Position numbers and translations under genes: made by a program. The notes under the pieces were generated by a model, which did not search any database, had not been told where the DNA came from, and saw nothing but the letters and a program-made list of their open reading frames with translations. This document shows positions 7,485 to 17,846 of a DNA stretch of 64,000 nucleotides, piece after piece. Numbering within the stretch: position 1 is the first letter of the stretch; each line of letters begins with the position of its first letter. Source of the stretch: Candidatus Ferrigenium bremense (GTDB taxonomy: Bacteria; Pseudomonadota; Gammaproteobacteria; Burkholderiales; Gallionellaceae); the NCBI GenBank assembly GCA_019449635.1, contig JAGRPI010000004.1, positions 1-64,000 on the forward strand. Reading direction: 5' to 3'.

Positions 7485-7488
7485 AAAG

Positions 7489-7929
7489 CTATAGTCTCAG
7501 CGGTTTGACGGTTGCCACGGCAGCCGGATTGTCGCGCCATAGCCTGGGGTCGGCATCCACGTACAACTCGATCTCGATGCCGTCCGGGTCCTTGATGTAG
7601 AGCGACTGGCTGACGCCGTGGTCGCTGCTGCCGAGTATGGTAACGCCATGCCGTTCCAGATGCGCCTTGCATTCGCGCAATTCGTCGAGCGAGTCACCGA
7701 CCTTGAATGCGACGTGATACAGGCCGAGGCTGTGCGGGCCGGGCAGTTCGGCCTGTGCGCCGAGTTGCAGCAGGCCGAGGTCGTGGTGGTTCTGCCCGAG
7801 CGAAAAAAACACCATCGCGTCCCGATAGCGCGCGACTTCCTTCATGCCGAGGAGGTCGCGGTAGAAGGCGACCGAGCGTTCCAGGCTGCGCACCTTGAGT
7901 ACCACATGGCCGAGTGCTTTGATCTGCAT
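7489..7929 (-). CDS. VOC superfamily (glyoxalase / extradiol dioxygenase-like) protein
   Basis: 146 residues on the minus strand forming one vicinal oxygen chelate module: LGHVVLKVRSLERSVAFYRD at the start, LGLYHVAFKVGD in the middle and DPDGIEIELYVD at the end. The histidines in GHVV and YHVAF and the glutamate in EIELYV are the expected metal ligands. Members include glyoxalase I, fosfomycin resistance proteins and ring-cleaving dioxygenases; sequence alone does not choose between them. It stands alone downstream of dnaJ on the same strand, separated by a repeat. Confidence 0.82.
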   Translation of the reverse strand: MQIKALGHVVLKVRSLERSVAFYRDLLGMKEVARYRDAMVFFSLGQNHHDLGLLQLGAQAELPGPHSLGLYHVAFKVGDSLDELRECKAHLERHGVTILGSSDHGVSQSLYIKDPDGIEIELYVDADPRLWRDNPAAVATVKPLRL

Positions 7930-7950
7930 GGCGGACTCCAGAAACAGTTG

Positions 7951-8014
7951 GGAGACTTAAGACGTGAGTCGTAAGCAAAACCCGGAGTGGTTTTAACTTA
8001 TGTCTTACGTCTCC
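7951..8014. repeat. Inverted repeat of the CTTACGTCTTACG family, 3' of dnaJ
   Basis: Arms GGAGACTTAAGACGTGAGTC and CTTATGTCTTACGTCTCC, with AAAACC/GGTTTT pairing inside. A relative lies at 9167-9244, so dnaJ is bracketed by the family. A third copy is at 50425. Confidence 0.8.
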
Positions 8015-8032
8015 AGATTTGCGTCTAAAGCG

Positions 8033-9166
8033 TTACTGCCCAAAAAAATCCTTTACTTTATCCATCCAGGATTTGGCGCGCGGGTTGTGGTGACCGCTGT
8101 CGGTTGCATTGATCGTTTCAAACTCGCGCAGCAGTTCCTTCTGCCGATCGGTCAGGTTCACCGGCGTTTCCACGATGACGTGGCAGTGCAGATCGCCGTG
8201 GCTCGAACTGCGCACGCCCTTGATGCCCTTGCCGCGCAGGCGGAATTGCTTGCCGCTTTGCGTTTCGGCGGGAATCTTGATGCGCGCCGCACCGTCCAGA
8301 GTGGGGATCTCGATCTCGCCGCCCAGCGCGGCGGTGCTGAAGCTGATCGGCATTTCGCAATGCAGGTCGTTGTGGTCGCGCTGGAACACCGCGTGCGGCT
8401 TGATGTGGATCACCACATACAGATCGCCGGGCGGCCCGCCGTTCATGCCATGCTCACCCTCGCCGGACAGGCGGATACGGTCGTCGTTGTCCACGCCTGC
8501 CGGGATCTTCACCGACAGCGTTTTGTGCTGCTTGATGCGTCCGTTGCCGCTGCAATCCTTGCACGGCGAGGCGATTATTTTGCCGCTGCCGTGGCAGCGC
8601 GGGCAGGGTTGCTGGATGGAGAAGAAGCCCTGCTGCATGCGCACCTGGCCCATTCCGCCGCAAGTGGTGCAGGAGGTCGGGCTGGTGCCGGGCTTGGCGC
8701 CCGAGCCGTGGCAGGTCTCGCATTCCGCCATGGTCGGCACGCGGATCTGCGTCTCGGTTCCGCGCGCGGCCTGCTCCAGCGTGATCTCCATGTTGTAGCG
8801 CAGATCGGCGCCGCGCTGCACGTTGCTGCGCCCGCCGCCTCCGCGCCCGCCGCCGAAGATGTCGCCGAAGATGTCGGAGAAATCGAAGCCTGCCGCGCCC
8901 GCGCCACCCGCGCCGAACGGGCTGCCGCCGCCCATGCCGCCCGCCTCGAACGCAGCATGTCCATATTGGTCGTAAGCCGCGCGCTTTTGCCCGTCGCTCA
9001 GCGTCTCATAGGCTTCCTTGGCTTCCTTGAAGTGTTCCTCCGCCTTCGGGTTGTCCGGGTTGCGGTCGGGGTGGTGCTTCATCGCCAGTTTGCGATAAGC
9101 CTTCTTGATCTCTTCGTCCGAGGCGTCGCGGTTGACGCCCAGCACTTCGTAGTAGTCTTTTTTCAT
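8033..9166 (-). CDS. dnaJ: Chaperone protein DnaJ
   Basis: 377 residues with the full type I layout: J domain (residues 1-70) with the HPD motif in [10 protein letters not shown], a glycine-rich linker ([19 protein letters not shown]), four zinc repeats ([32 protein letters not shown]) and the substrate-binding C-terminal domains. It delivers unfolded proteins to DnaK and stimulates its ATPase. It lies downstream of dnaK on the same strand with an 83-base gap filled by a repeat; no separate heat-shock promoter was seen in that gap. Confidence 0.98.
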   Translation of the reverse strand: MKKDYYEVLGVNRDASDEEIKKAYRKLAMKHHPDRNPDNPKAEEHFKEAKEAYETLSDGQKRAAYDQYGHAAFEAGGMGGGSPFGAGGAGAAGFDFSDIFGDIFGGGRGGGGRSNVQRGADLRYNMEITLEQAARGTETQIRVPTMAECETCHGSGAKPGTSPTSCTTCGGMGQVRMQQGFFSIQQPCPRCHGSGKIIASPCKDCSGNGRIKQHKTLSVKIPAGVDNDDRIRLSGEGEHGMNGGPPGDLYVVIHIKPHAVFQRDHNDLHCEMPISFSTAALGGEIEIPTLDGAARIKIPAETQSGKQFRLRGKGIKGVRSSSHGDLHCHVIVETPVNLTDRQKELLREFETINATDSGHHNPRAKSWMDKVKDFFGQ

Positions 9167-9244
9167 AGTCGTAAGACGTAAGTCGCAAGACGTAAGTTGA
9201 AAAGCATCCCGAAGGTTTTGCTTACGACTTACGTCTTACGTCTC
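9167..9244. repeat. Inverted repeat of the CTTACGTCTTACG family between dnaK and dnaJ
   Basis: AGTCGTAAGACGTAAGTCGC is followed by a second GTAAG unit and then the complementary CTTACGACTTACGTCTTACG. It occupies essentially the whole dnaK-dnaJ gap and would form a stable hairpin in the dnaKJ message. Confidence 0.85.
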
Positions 9245-9249
9245 CGTGC

Positions 9250-11175
9250 TTATTTTTTATCCTTTACTTCCGTAAACTCCGCATCCACCACGTCGCCTTC
9301 ATCCCTGGCGGGTTCCGCGTGCGTTTCACCGCTTGCGCCGGCCTGCGCTTTGGCCTGTTCGGCAGCGTACATCTTCTCGCCCAGCTTCTGCGCGGCAGTC
9401 GCCAGTGCTTCGGTCCTGGCTTCGATGGCTTCCTTGTCGTCGCCTTTTACCACTTCTTCGGCTTCCTTCAGGGCGGCTTCGATGGCGGCCTTTTCCTCGG
9501 TATTCAGTTGCTCGCCATATTCCTTAAGCGACTTGTGCGTCGAGTGGATCAGCGAGTCGAGCTGATTGCGTGCGGTCACCAGTTCCAGCGCCTTGCGGTC
9601 GTCTTCGGCATGGACTTCGGCATCCTGCACCATGCGATCGATCTCTGCTTCGCTCAAGCCGGAGCTGGCCTGGATCTTGATCTTGTTCTCCTTGCCGGTC
9701 GCCTTGTCCTTCGCAGACACATGCAGGATGCCGTTTGCGTCGATGTCGAAGGTCACTTCGATCTGCGGCATGCCGCGCGGTGCGGGCGGGATGTCGGACA
9801 GGTTGAACTGCCCCAGGCTCTTGTTGCCGGAAACCACTTCGCGCTCGCCTTGCAGCACATGGATGGTCACCGCGCTTTGGTTGTCGTCGGCAGTGGAGAA
9901 CACCTGCGACGCCTTGGTCGGGATGGTGGTGTTCTTCTTGATGAGTTTGGTCATCACGCCGCCCATGGTCTCGATACCCAGGGATAATGGTGTCACGTCC
10001 AGCAGCAGCACGTCCTTCACCTCGCCTTGCAGCACGCCGCCCTGGATCGCCGCACCGACTGCGACGGCTTCGTCCGGGTTCACGTCCTTGCGCGGTTCCT
10101 TGCCGAAGAACGCCTTCACTTTTTCCTGAACCAAAGGCATACGCGTCTGGCCGCCGACCAGGATCACGTCGGCGATGTCAGCATTGGACACGCCCGCATC
10201 CTTCATGGCGATCTTGCACGGTTCGATAGTGCGTGCGACCAGGTCTTCCACCAGGCTTTCCAGCTTGGCGCGGGTGATCTTCACGGCCAGGTGTTTCGGA
10301 CCGCCCGCATCCGCGGTGATGTACGGCAGGTTCACTTCGGTTTGCTGCGCGGAAGACAGTTCGATCTTGGCCTTTTCCGCCGCGTCCTTCAGGCGTTGCA
10401 GCGCCAGCATGTCCTTCTTCAGGTCGATGCCGCTTTCCTTCTTGAATTCGTCCACCAGGAATTCGATCACGCGCATGTCGAAGTCTTCTCCGCCGAGGAA
10501 GGTATCGCCGTTGGTGGACATCACTTCGAACTGGTGCTCGCCTTCGATTTCGGCGATGTCGATGATGGAGATGTCGAACGTGCCGCCGCCCAGGTCATAT
10601 ACCGCGATCTTGCGGTCGCCTTCCTGTTTGTCCAGGCCGAAAGCCAGCGCGGCTGCGGTGGGTTCGTTGATGATGCGCTTCACTTCCAGCCCGGCGATGC
10701 GCCCCGCGTCTTTGGTGGCCTGGCGCTGCGAGTCGTTGAAGTAGGCGGGCACGGTGATGACCGCTTCAGTGACCGGCTCGCCGAGGTAGTCTTCGGCGGT
10801 CTTTTTCATCTTCGCCAGCACTTGCGCGGAGATTTCCGGTGCGGAGATATCCTTGTCGCGCACCTTGATCCACGCATCGCCGTTCTTCGCCTTGACGATG
10901 TTGTAGGGCACCATGCCGATGTCCTTCTGCACCATCTTCTCCTCGAAGCGGCGGCCGATCAGGCGCTTCACGCCGTACAGCGTGTTCTTCGGGTTGGTCA
11001 CGGCCTGGCGCTTGGCCGCCGCGCCGACCAGTATCTCGCCGTCTTCCATGTAGGCGATGATGGACGGGGTGGTGCGCGCGCCCTCGGCGTTCTCAATCAC
11101 CTTGGTCTTGCCGTTTTCCATGATGGCCACACAGGAGTTGGTCGTGCCCAGGTCAATGCCGATGATTTTTCCCAT
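9250..11175 (-). CDS. dnaK: Chaperone protein DnaK (Hsp70)
   Basis: 641 residues, the usual length. The nucleotide-binding domain opens [19 protein letters not shown] and has [12 protein letters not shown] and [11 protein letters not shown]; the substrate-binding domain starts after [14 protein letters not shown]; the tail ends in an acidic stretch [15 protein letters not shown]. It binds exposed hydrophobic peptides in an ATP cycle driven by DnaJ and GrpE. Gene order on the minus strand is grpE-dnaK-dnaJ. A sigma-32-like promoter lies just upstream. Confidence 0.99.
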   Translation of the reverse strand: MGKIIGIDLGTTNSCVAIMENGKTKVIENAEGARTTPSIIAYMEDGEILVGAAAKRQAVTNPKNTLYGVKRLIGRRFEEKMVQKDIGMVPYNIVKAKNGDAWIKVRDKDISAPEISAQVLAKMKKTAEDYLGEPVTEAVITVPAYFNDSQRQATKDAGRIAGLEVKRIINEPTAAALAFGLDKQEGDRKIAVYDLGGGTFDISIIDIAEIEGEHQFEVMSTNGDTFLGGEDFDMRVIEFLVDEFKKESGIDLKKDMLALQRLKDAAEKAKIELSSAQQTEVNLPYITADAGGPKHLAVKITRAKLESLVEDLVARTIEPCKIAMKDAGVSNADIADVILVGGQTRMPLVQEKVKAFFGKEPRKDVNPDEAVAVGAAIQGGVLQGEVKDVLLLDVTPLSLGIETMGGVMTKLIKKNTTIPTKASQVFSTADDNQSAVTIHVLQGEREVVSGNKSLGQFNLSDIPPAPRGMPQIEVTFDIDANGILHVSAKDKATGKENKIKIQASSGLSEAEIDRMVQDAEVHAEDDRKALELVTARNQLDSLIHSTHKSLKEYGEQLNTEEKAAIEAALKEAEEVVKGDDKEAIEARTEALATAAQKLGEKMYAAEQAKAQAGASGETHAEPARDEGDVVDAEFTEVKDKK

Positions 11176-11228
11176 GATGCTTTTCCTTTCAGTTGAATGT
11201 GTTGAATTCGTAAAACTGCTGCCGCTTA

Positions 11229-11256
11229 AAGTGGGGCGGGTAATCCATATTTCAAG
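11229..11256 (-). promoter_or_regulatory. Sigma-32 type heat-shock promoter of dnaK
   Basis: Read on the minus strand: CTTGAA, 14 bases, CCCCACTT. This matches the heat-shock consensus CTTGAA-N13-17-CCCCATnT with one change in the -10 box. It sits about 55 bases before the dnaK ATG, a fitting distance. Confidence 0.75.
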
Positions 11257-11266
11257 TGGTTGATTT

Positions 11267-11347
11267 GGAGAAGGGAGAAGAGGGAAGGGAGAAGGGTAAA
11301 CCCGCGCCTTTTATTCGGAGAACAGGCTCTCACCCTTCCCCCTTCCC
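11267..11347. repeat. Polypurine/polypyrimidine inverted repeat between grpE and dnaK
   Basis: A purine run with GAAGAGGGAAGGGAGAAGGG is answered by CTCACCCTTCCCCCTTCCC. A relative is at 16627-16708. It sits just upstream of the dnaK heat-shock promoter and could fold as a hairpin in the grpE-dnaK transcript. Confidence 0.75.
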
Positions 11348-11352
11348 GGTAT

Positions 11353-11901
11353 TTATTCCTTGCCCTTCGCCACCATCACCAGCGCCGGGCGCAGCACCCG
11401 GTCATTCAGCGCATAGCCCTTCTGCATCACGCTGACCACGGTATTGGCGGGCTGGTCGCTGTCCAGCATGCCGATCGCCTGGTGTTTGTGCGGGTCCAGC
11501 TTTTCGCCGACCGGGTTGATCTCGCTGATGTTGAATTTTTCGAACACACCTGACAGTTGCTTGAGCGTCAGTTCCATGCCGCTCTTGAAGCTTTCCACGT
11601 TCTGCGTGGTGACCGCCAGGCCGGCTTCCAGGCTGTCCTTCACCGCCAGCATCTCACCGGAAAAACGTTCCACGGCGAACTTCTGCGCCTTGCTTGCGTC
11701 ATCGGCAGCGCGGCGGCGGATGTTCTCGCCCTCGGCCTTGGCGTACATCCACGCGTCATAATGCTCCTGCGCCTTGCGCTCGGCCTCCTTGAGCATCTCC
11801 TCCAGGCTGGGCATGACTTCCGGCGCGCTGGCCGCGGCGGGTTCGGCGCTTGCCGGGGTTGCCTGCTGTTCAAGTTGCGGGTTGGTTTCGTTTTGTTCCA
11901 T
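11353..11901 (-). CDS. grpE: Nucleotide exchange factor GrpE
   Basis: 182 residues. A low-complexity N-terminus ([17 protein letters not shown]) leads into the long dimerising helix, then the conserved [15 protein letters not shown] and [20 protein letters not shown], and ends with the exchange domain [21 protein letters not shown]. GrpE opens DnaK to release ADP. It is the first gene of the grpE-dnaK-dnaJ block and has its own sigma-32-like promoter. The regulator gene hrcA is not present beside it. Confidence 0.97.
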   Translation of the reverse strand: MEQNETNPQLEQQATPASAEPAAASAPEVMPSLEEMLKEAERKAQEHYDAWMYAKAEGENIRRRAADDASKAQKFAVERFSGEMLAVKDSLEAGLAVTTQNVESFKSGMELTLKQLSGVFEKFNISEINPVGEKLDPHKHQAIGMLDSDQPANTVVSVMQKGYALNDRVLRPALVMVAKGKE

Positions 11902-11931
11902 GCTGTATCTCCCTAGATCGACTCGCGGTTC

Positions 11932-11958
11932 AATTGGGGCGAAGTTTCCGTTTTCAAG
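11932..11958 (-). promoter_or_regulatory. Sigma-32 type heat-shock promoter of grpE
   Basis: On the minus strand CTTGAA, 13 bases, CCCCAATT, close to the heat-shock consensus. It lies about 30 bases upstream of the grpE ATG. Together with the dnaK promoter this gives two heat-inducible entry points. Confidence 0.75.
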
Positions 11959-12020
11959 AGCAGAAGCAATATTATTTTTGCGGCATGAGATAATGCGCGC
12001 CGTTCGTAAGTTGCATCGTC

Positions 12021-13178
12021 ATGTCCACCACCAAGAACTACCACTGGCGCATCGCTGGCTTCTATTTCTTCTATTACGCCTTCGTGGGGATGTTCGCGCC
12101 CTATTGGAGCCTGTATCTCCGATCCATCCACTTCGATGCCATCGAGATCGCCATCCTGATGTCGGTGCAGCCGGTGATGCGCATGATCGCGCCGAACATC
12201 TGGGGCTGGCTGGCTGACCGATCCGGGAAACGCAGGGAGGTGGTTGTCGCGGCTGCGAGTCTGAGCGCCGTGTTCTACCTGGGTGTGTTCGCCACCACCA
12301 GTTTCTGGGGCATGTTGCTGGTGCTGGGGCTGATGAGCTTCTTCTGGAGCGCGTCGATGCCGCTGGTGGAGGCGACCACGCTCACCTGGCTCGGCAAACA
12401 TACCGCGCATTACGGGCGCATCCGCTCGTGGGGCTCGATCGGATTCATCGTTGCGGTGGTGGGGCTGGGCTACGCCTTCGACTATATCGCCATCGCCTGG
12501 CTGCTGTGGGCCGGGCTGGCCTGCGAGTTGGGCATCCTGCTGTTCGCGCGGCAGATCCCGCCCACCGAAGTGCTGGCGCACCATACTGACAGCCAGTCGA
12601 TCCGGAACATCGTGCTGCAGCCGCGCGTGCTGGCGCTGTTCGGCGCCTGTTTCCTGATGTCTGTCGCGCACGGCCCTTATTACACTTTCTTCTCGATCTA
12701 CCTGGTCGAACACGGTTACGCCAAGAGCGCGGTCGGCGGGCTGTGGGCGCTCGGCGTGATCTGTGAGATCGGCGTGTTTTTCCTGATGCCGTGGCTGGGG
12801 CGGCGCTTTGGGTTTACGCGCATCCTGGTTGTCAGCCTCGGCTTGGCCGTGCTGCGCTTCATGCTGATCGGCTGGGGCGTGGATTTCCTGTTGCTGCTGC
12901 TCGTCGCCCAGGTGCTGCACGCCGCCACTTTCGGCGCGTATCACGCCGCCTCGGTGGGGCTGGTGCATGAGTTCTTCCAGGGGCGGCATCAATCGAAAGG
13001 CCAGGCCATGTTCGGCAGCCTCACCTACGGCGCGGGCGGCATGCTGGGCGGGCTGGCGAGCGGCCCGATCTGGCAGCACTACGGCGCCAGCGTGCTGTAT
13101 TCGTGCAGCGCGGGCATGGCGCTGCTGGGATTGTTGCTGATGGGGTGGAAACTCGGCATGGCGCGCCCGGCGGTGTGA
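12021..13178 (+). CDS. MFS transporter (MFS_1-like, HcaT type)
   Basis: 385 residues with about twelve membrane helices. The opening YHWRIAGFYFFYYAFVGMFA, the loop WGWLADRSGKRREVV after helix 2 and RIRSWGSIGFIVAV are typical of the family that includes HcaT and other small organic substrate permeases. Transport is probably proton-driven across the inner membrane; substrate unknown. It diverges from grpE with about 120 bases between start codons. No metabolic partner gene lies next to it, and leuC follows with its own promoter. Confidence 0.85.
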   Translation: MSTTKNYHWRIAGFYFFYYAFVGMFAPYWSLYLRSIHFDAIEIAILMSVQPVMRMIAPNIWGWLADRSGKRREVVVAAASLSAVFYLGVFATTSFWGMLLVLGLMSFFWSASMPLVEATTLTWLGKHTAHYGRIRSWGSIGFIVAVVGLGYAFDYIAIAWLLWAGLACELGILLFARQIPPTEVLAHHTDSQSIRNIVLQPRVLALFGACFLMSVAHGPYYTFFSIYLVEHGYAKSAVGGLWALGVICEIGVFFLMPWLGRRFGFTRILVVSLGLAVLRFMLIGWGVDFLLLLLVAQVLHAATFGAYHAASVGLVHEFFQGRHQSKGQAMFGSLTYGAGGMLGGLASGPIWQHYGASVLYSCSAGMALLGLLLMGWKLGMARPAV

Positions 13179-13213
13179 TCGGCGGCGTGCCTCGTGCCAT
13201 GCCGCCCCCGTTG

Positions 13214-13222
13214 TGGCATAAT
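13214..13222 (+). promoter_or_regulatory. Possible extended -10 promoter of leuC
   Basis: TGGCATAAT is an extended -10 (TGnTATAAT with one change) 40 bases before the leuC ATG. The matching -35 position reads GTGCCA, which is poor. No leucine-rich leader peptide is visible in the short gap. Confidence 0.35.
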
Positions 13223-13261
13223 CGTGCGCTCTTAAAATGAGTATCAAGCAAGCGAAACAAC

Positions 13262-14665
13262 ATGAACGCACAAACTCTTTACGACAAACTCTGGAATGCT
13301 CACGTGGTGCGGCAGGAAGCCGACGGCACCGCGCTGATTTATATCGACCGACATCTGGTGCATGAAGTAACCAGCCCGCAGGCATTCGAAGGATTGAAGC
13401 TGGCCGGACGCAAGCCGTGGCGCACCGCTTCGATGCTCGCGGTGGCCGACCACAATGTGCCGACCGCCAACCGTGCTGCGGGCATCGCCGATCCGGTTTC
13501 GCGCCTGCAGGTGGAGACGCTGGACAACAATTGCGCCGAGTTCGGCGTGACCGAATTCAGGATGGATGACGTGCGCCAGGGCATCGTGCATGTGATCGGG
13601 CCGGAGCAGGGCGCGACCTTGCCGGGCATGACGGTAGTGTGCGGCGATTCGCACACCAGCACGCACGGCGCGTTCGCCGCGCTGGCGTTCGGCATCGGCA
13701 CCTCCGAGGTCGAGCATGTGATGGCGACGCAATGCCTGCTGATGAAAAAATCCATGGCCATGCAGGTGGTGGTGGACGGCGCATTGGGCAAGGGCGTGAC
13801 CGCCAAGGACATCGCGCTGGCGGTGGTCGGCAGGATCGGCACGGCGGGCGGCACCGGCTACGCGATCGAGTTTGCCGGCAGCACGATCCGCAACCTTTCC
13901 ATGGAAGGGCGCATGACGCTGTGCAACATGGCGATCGAGGCGGGCGCGCGTGCCGGCATGATCGCCGCGGACGATACGACGATTGCTTACCTCAAGGGCC
14001 GCCCATTCGCGCCGCAGGGCGCGGCATGGGACCAAGCGGCGGCCTACTGGCGCACATTGCACAGCGACGACGGCGCGCGGTTCGACAAGGTGGTGCATCT
14101 CGATGCCGCCGAAATCAGGCCGCAGGTGACCTGGGGCACGTCGCCGGAAATGGTGGTGGCGGTGGACGGGTGCGTGCCCGATCCGGCTGCCATGGCCGAC
14201 CCGGTCAAGCGCGAGGGTGCCGAGCGTGCCTTGCACTATATGGGGCTGGCGGCGAACACACCGATCACGCAGATCAAGATCGACAAGGTGTTCATTGGTT
14301 CCTGCACCAATGCACGCATCGAGGATATGCGCGCCGCCGCGGCAGTGGCGCGCGGCAAGCATGTCGCCCCGAACGTGAAGCTGGCGATGGTGGTGCCCGG
14401 CTCCGGCCTGGTAAAGCAGCAGGCCGAGCAGGAAGGCTTGGACAGGATATTCGTTGCGGCGGGTTTCGAGTGGCGCGACCCGGGTTGCTCGATGTGCCTG
14501 GCGATGAATGACGACCGGCTCTCGCCGGGCGAGCGTTGCGCCTCGACTTCCAACCGCAACTTCGAGGGGCGGCAGGGTCAGGGCGGGCGTACCCATCTGG
14601 TGAGTCCGGAGATGGCGGCGGCCGCCGCGATTGCCGGGCATTTTGTCGATGTGAGTGTTGATTAA
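13262..14665 (+). CDS. leuC: 3-isopropylmalate dehydratase large subunit
   Basis: 467 residues, normal length. It starts [16 protein letters not shown] and carries the aconitase-family iron-sulfur cysteines in GSCTN and [11 protein letters not shown], with [13 protein letters not shown] in the active site. With LeuD it isomerises 2- to 3-isopropylmalate in leucine synthesis. It heads the leuC-(lipoprotein)-leuD-leuB run. Confidence 0.98.
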   Translation: MNAQTLYDKLWNAHVVRQEADGTALIYIDRHLVHEVTSPQAFEGLKLAGRKPWRTASMLAVADHNVPTANRAAGIADPVSRLQVETLDNNCAEFGVTEFRMDDVRQGIVHVIGPEQGATLPGMTVVCGDSHTSTHGAFAALAFGIGTSEVEHVMATQCLLMKKSMAMQVVVDGALGKGVTAKDIALAVVGRIGTAGGTGYAIEFAGSTIRNLSMEGRMTLCNMAIEAGARAGMIAADDTTIAYLKGRPFAPQGAAWDQAAAYWRTLHSDDGARFDKVVHLDAAEIRPQVTWGTSPEMVVAVDGCVPDPAAMADPVKREGAERALHYMGLAANTPITQIKIDKVFIGSCTNARIEDMRAAAAVARGKHVAPNVKLAMVVPGSGLVKQQAEQEGLDRIFVAAGFEWRDPGCSMCLAMNDDRLSPGERCASTSNRNFEGRQGQGGRTHLVSPEMAAAAAIAGHFVDVSVD

Positions 14666-14678
14666 ATAGGAGATGACG

Positions 14679-14798
14679 ATGAAAGCAGTTGCATTGTTTT
14701 TGGCGGTGTTGATGTTGGCGGGTTGCAATGCCATGGAAGGCTTGGGCAAGGATATCCAGAAGGGCGGCGAGAAATTGGAGAAGGCAGCGAACAAGTAA
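14679..14798 (+). CDS. Entericidin-like small lipoprotein
   Basis: This gene is too short for the track. ATG at 14679 with AGGAG six bases before, 39 residues, ending in a TAA that overlaps the leuD ATG (TAATG). The product has a lipoprotein signal with lipobox LAGC and a short amphipathic tail ([19 protein letters not shown]), the pattern of entericidin A/B proteins. Those are tiny outer-membrane lipoproteins linked to stationary-phase lysis in E. coli. The overlap couples its translation to leuD. A similar gene at this place is, as I recall, common in betaproteobacteria. Confidence 0.88.
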   Translation: MKAVALFLAVLMLAGCNAMEGLGKDIQKGGEKLEKAANK

Positions 14799-15430
14799 TG
14801 CAAAAATTTACCTTGCTTGATGGCTTGGTCATGCCGTTGGATAGAGCCAACGTGGATACCGATGCGATCATCCCCAAGCAGTTCCTGAAGTCGATCAAGC
14901 GGTCCGGATTCGGCCCGAATGCGTTCGACGAATGGCGCTATCTGGATCACGGCGAGCCGGGCATGGACAACGGCAAGCGTCCGCTCAATCCGGATTTTGT
15001 GCTGAACCAGCCGCGCTATCAGGGCGCGCAGATCCTGCTGGCGCGCGAGAATTTCGGCTGCGGCAGTTCGCGCGAACACGCTCCCTGGGCGCTCGAAGAC
15101 TACGGCTTCCGCGCCATCATCGCGCCGAGTTTCGCCGACATCTTTTTCAACAATTGCTTCAAGAACGGGCTGCTGCCGATCCGCCTGACTGCGCAACAGG
15201 TGGATGCGCTGTTCAAGGCAGTGGAGGCGACGCCGGGGTACCGTTTGACGATCGACCTGGAGCGGCAGAGCATCACCGCGCCGGACGGTACGGTGTATCG
15301 GTTCGAGGTGGAGGCGTTCCGCAAGCATTGCCTGCTGAACGGCCTGGACGATATCGGCCTGACCTTGCAGCATGTGGGCGAGATCAGGGAGTTCGAGGCG
15401 AAGTATCGCGCGGAACAGCCGTGGCTTTAA
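14798..15430 (+). CDS. leuD: 3-isopropylmalate dehydratase small subunit
   Basis: The ATG at 14798 shares a base with the preceding stop; the track start at 14723 is too early. 210 residues beginning [20 protein letters not shown], with the swivelling-domain motif [15 protein letters not shown] and [15 protein letters not shown]. It forms the heterodimer with LeuC. Length and motifs are intact. Confidence 0.98.
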   Translation: MQKFTLLDGLVMPLDRANVDTDAIIPKQFLKSIKRSGFGPNAFDEWRYLDHGEPGMDNGKRPLNPDFVLNQPRYQGAQILLARENFGCGSSREHAPWALEDYGFRAIIAPSFADIFFNNCFKNGLLPIRLTAQQVDALFKAVEATPGYRLTIDLERQSITAPDGTVYRFEVEAFRKHCLLNGLDDIGLTLQHVGEIREFEAKYRAEQPWL

Positions 15431-15436
15431 GAGGCG

Positions 15437-15524
15437 GGGAGTGGGGAGTAGGGAGTGGGGGAGGGCGGGTTTCCCACTTCCCACTGAGACGCGAAGCGTC
15501 GATCCACTCACCACTTACCACTTC
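15437..15524. repeat. Inverted repeat GGGGAGTGGGGAGTAGGG ... CCACTTACCACTTCC
   Basis: A purine-rich arm of GGGAGT units is answered by CCCACTTCCCACT and CCACTCACCACTTACCAC. It fills the leuD-leuB gap (124 bases) and could form a hairpin within the leu transcript, possibly lowering leuB expression. Confidence 0.65.
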
Positions 15525-15554
15525 CTGTGTTTCACGTATTTATAGGAATTTGAA

Positions 15555-16619
15555 ATGAAGATTGCAGTTTTGCCAGGTGACGGGATAGGCCCGGAGATCG
15601 TCGCGCAAGCGGTGAAAATGCTGGAAGCGTTGCGCAGCGACGGTTTGAAGATCGAGATGGAATACGCGCACCTTGGCGGTGCGGGATATGACGCGGCGGG
15701 CGATCCGTTCCCGCCCGCGACTGAAAAATTGGCGCATGCCGCCGACGCGGTGCTGCTCGGCGCGGTGGGTGGTTACCAGTACGATATGCTGCCGCGGCCG
15801 ATGCGCCCGGAGCAAGGCTTGCTGCGCATCCGCAAAGGCCTGGGGTTGTTCGCCAACCTGCGTCCGGCGCTGGTGTATCCCGAGCTGGCCAATGCGTCCA
15901 GCCTGAAACCGGAACTGGTTGCCGGCCTGGATATCATGATTTTGCGCGAGCTGACCGGCGACATCTATTTCGGCCAGCCGCGCGGCATCCGCATGCTGGA
16001 CAACGGCGAGCAGCAGGGCTTCGATACCATGATGTACAGCGAGTCGGAGATCCGCCGCGTGGCGCATGTCGGCTTCCAGATCGCGCTGAAGCGCGGCAGG
16101 AAACTGTGCTCGGTGGACAAGGCCAACGTGCTGGATACCAGCATGTTCTGGCGCGAGATCGTCATCGATGTGGCCAAGGAATATCCGGCTGTCGAGCTGT
16201 CGCACATGTACGTGGACAATGCCGCGATGCAACTGGTGCGCGCGCCCAAGCAGTTCGACGTGATCCTGACCGGCAATATCTTCGGCGACATCCTGTCCGA
16301 CGAGGCCTCGATGCTGACCGGCTCGATCGGCATGTTGCCGTCCGCTTCGCTGGATGCGCACAACAAGGGCCTGTACGAGCCATGCCACGGCTCGGCGCCG
16401 GATATCGCGGGGGCGGACATCGCCAATCCGCTGGCGACCATCCTGTCGGTGGCGATGATGATGCGTTACACTTTTGCGCGCGAAGACATCGCGCAGCGCA
16501 TCGAAACGGCGGTGCGCAAGACGCTGCAACAGGGACTGCGCACGGCGGACATTGCCGAGGCAGGCATGCAGAAGATAGGCTGTGCGGCGATGGGCGACGC
16601 GGTGGTCGCGGCGCTTTAA
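15555..16619 (+). CDS. leuB: 3-isopropylmalate dehydrogenase
   Basis: 354 residues. [20 protein letters not shown] opens the isocitrate/isopropylmalate dehydrogenase fold; [23 protein letters not shown] and [13 protein letters not shown] are the substrate and NAD binding stretches. It oxidises and decarboxylates 3-isopropylmalate, the third leucine-specific step. Intact. Confidence 0.98.
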   Translation: MKIAVLPGDGIGPEIVAQAVKMLEALRSDGLKIEMEYAHLGGAGYDAAGDPFPPATEKLAHAADAVLLGAVGGYQYDMLPRPMRPEQGLLRIRKGLGLFANLRPALVYPELANASSLKPELVAGLDIMILRELTGDIYFGQPRGIRMLDNGEQQGFDTMMYSESEIRRVAHVGFQIALKRGRKLCSVDKANVLDTSMFWREIVIDVAKEYPAVELSHMYVDNAAMQLVRAPKQFDVILTGNIFGDILSDEASMLTGSIGMLPSASLDAHNKGLYEPCHGSAPDIAGADIANPLATILSVAMMMRYTFAREDIAQRIETAVRKTLQQGLRTADIAEAGMQKIGCAAMGDAVVAAL

Positions 16620-16626
16620 TATATTA

Positions 16627-16708
16627 GGAAGGGGAAAGAGGGAAGGGAGAAGGGTAACAGTGGTGAGAGATTTTCACCCTTATCCCTTCCCTCTTATCCC
16701 TTTCTCCA
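16627..16708. repeat. Polypurine/polypyrimidine inverted repeat between leuB and asd
   Basis: GAAGGGGAAAGAGGGAAGGG is matched by CCCTTATCCCTTCCCTCTTA. Same family as 11267-11347. It lies between two biosynthetic genes on the same strand. Confidence 0.75.
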
Positions 16709-16736
16709 GATTTATCGAGTTTAGTCGGGGAAAATA

Positions 16737-17759
<1,023 letters not shown>

Positions 17760-17846
17760 GACATAATGCGAAAAATATTATGAGCTTGTGCTTATAACTC
17801 CATGATGTTATTTTACTTGTTCAATAAATAAACATAAGGTGATAGC

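Noticed and set aside
11913-13385. 490-residue minus-strand ORF opposite the MFS transporter
   Set aside because: Composition of a shadow frame (RHHQQ-rich), overlapping a clear transporter gene and the grpE promoter.
13244-15514. 756-residue antisense ORF opposite leuC and leuD
   Set aside because: Shadow of high-GC genes: it covers two certain genes, is rich in Arg/His/Ala and shows no domain.
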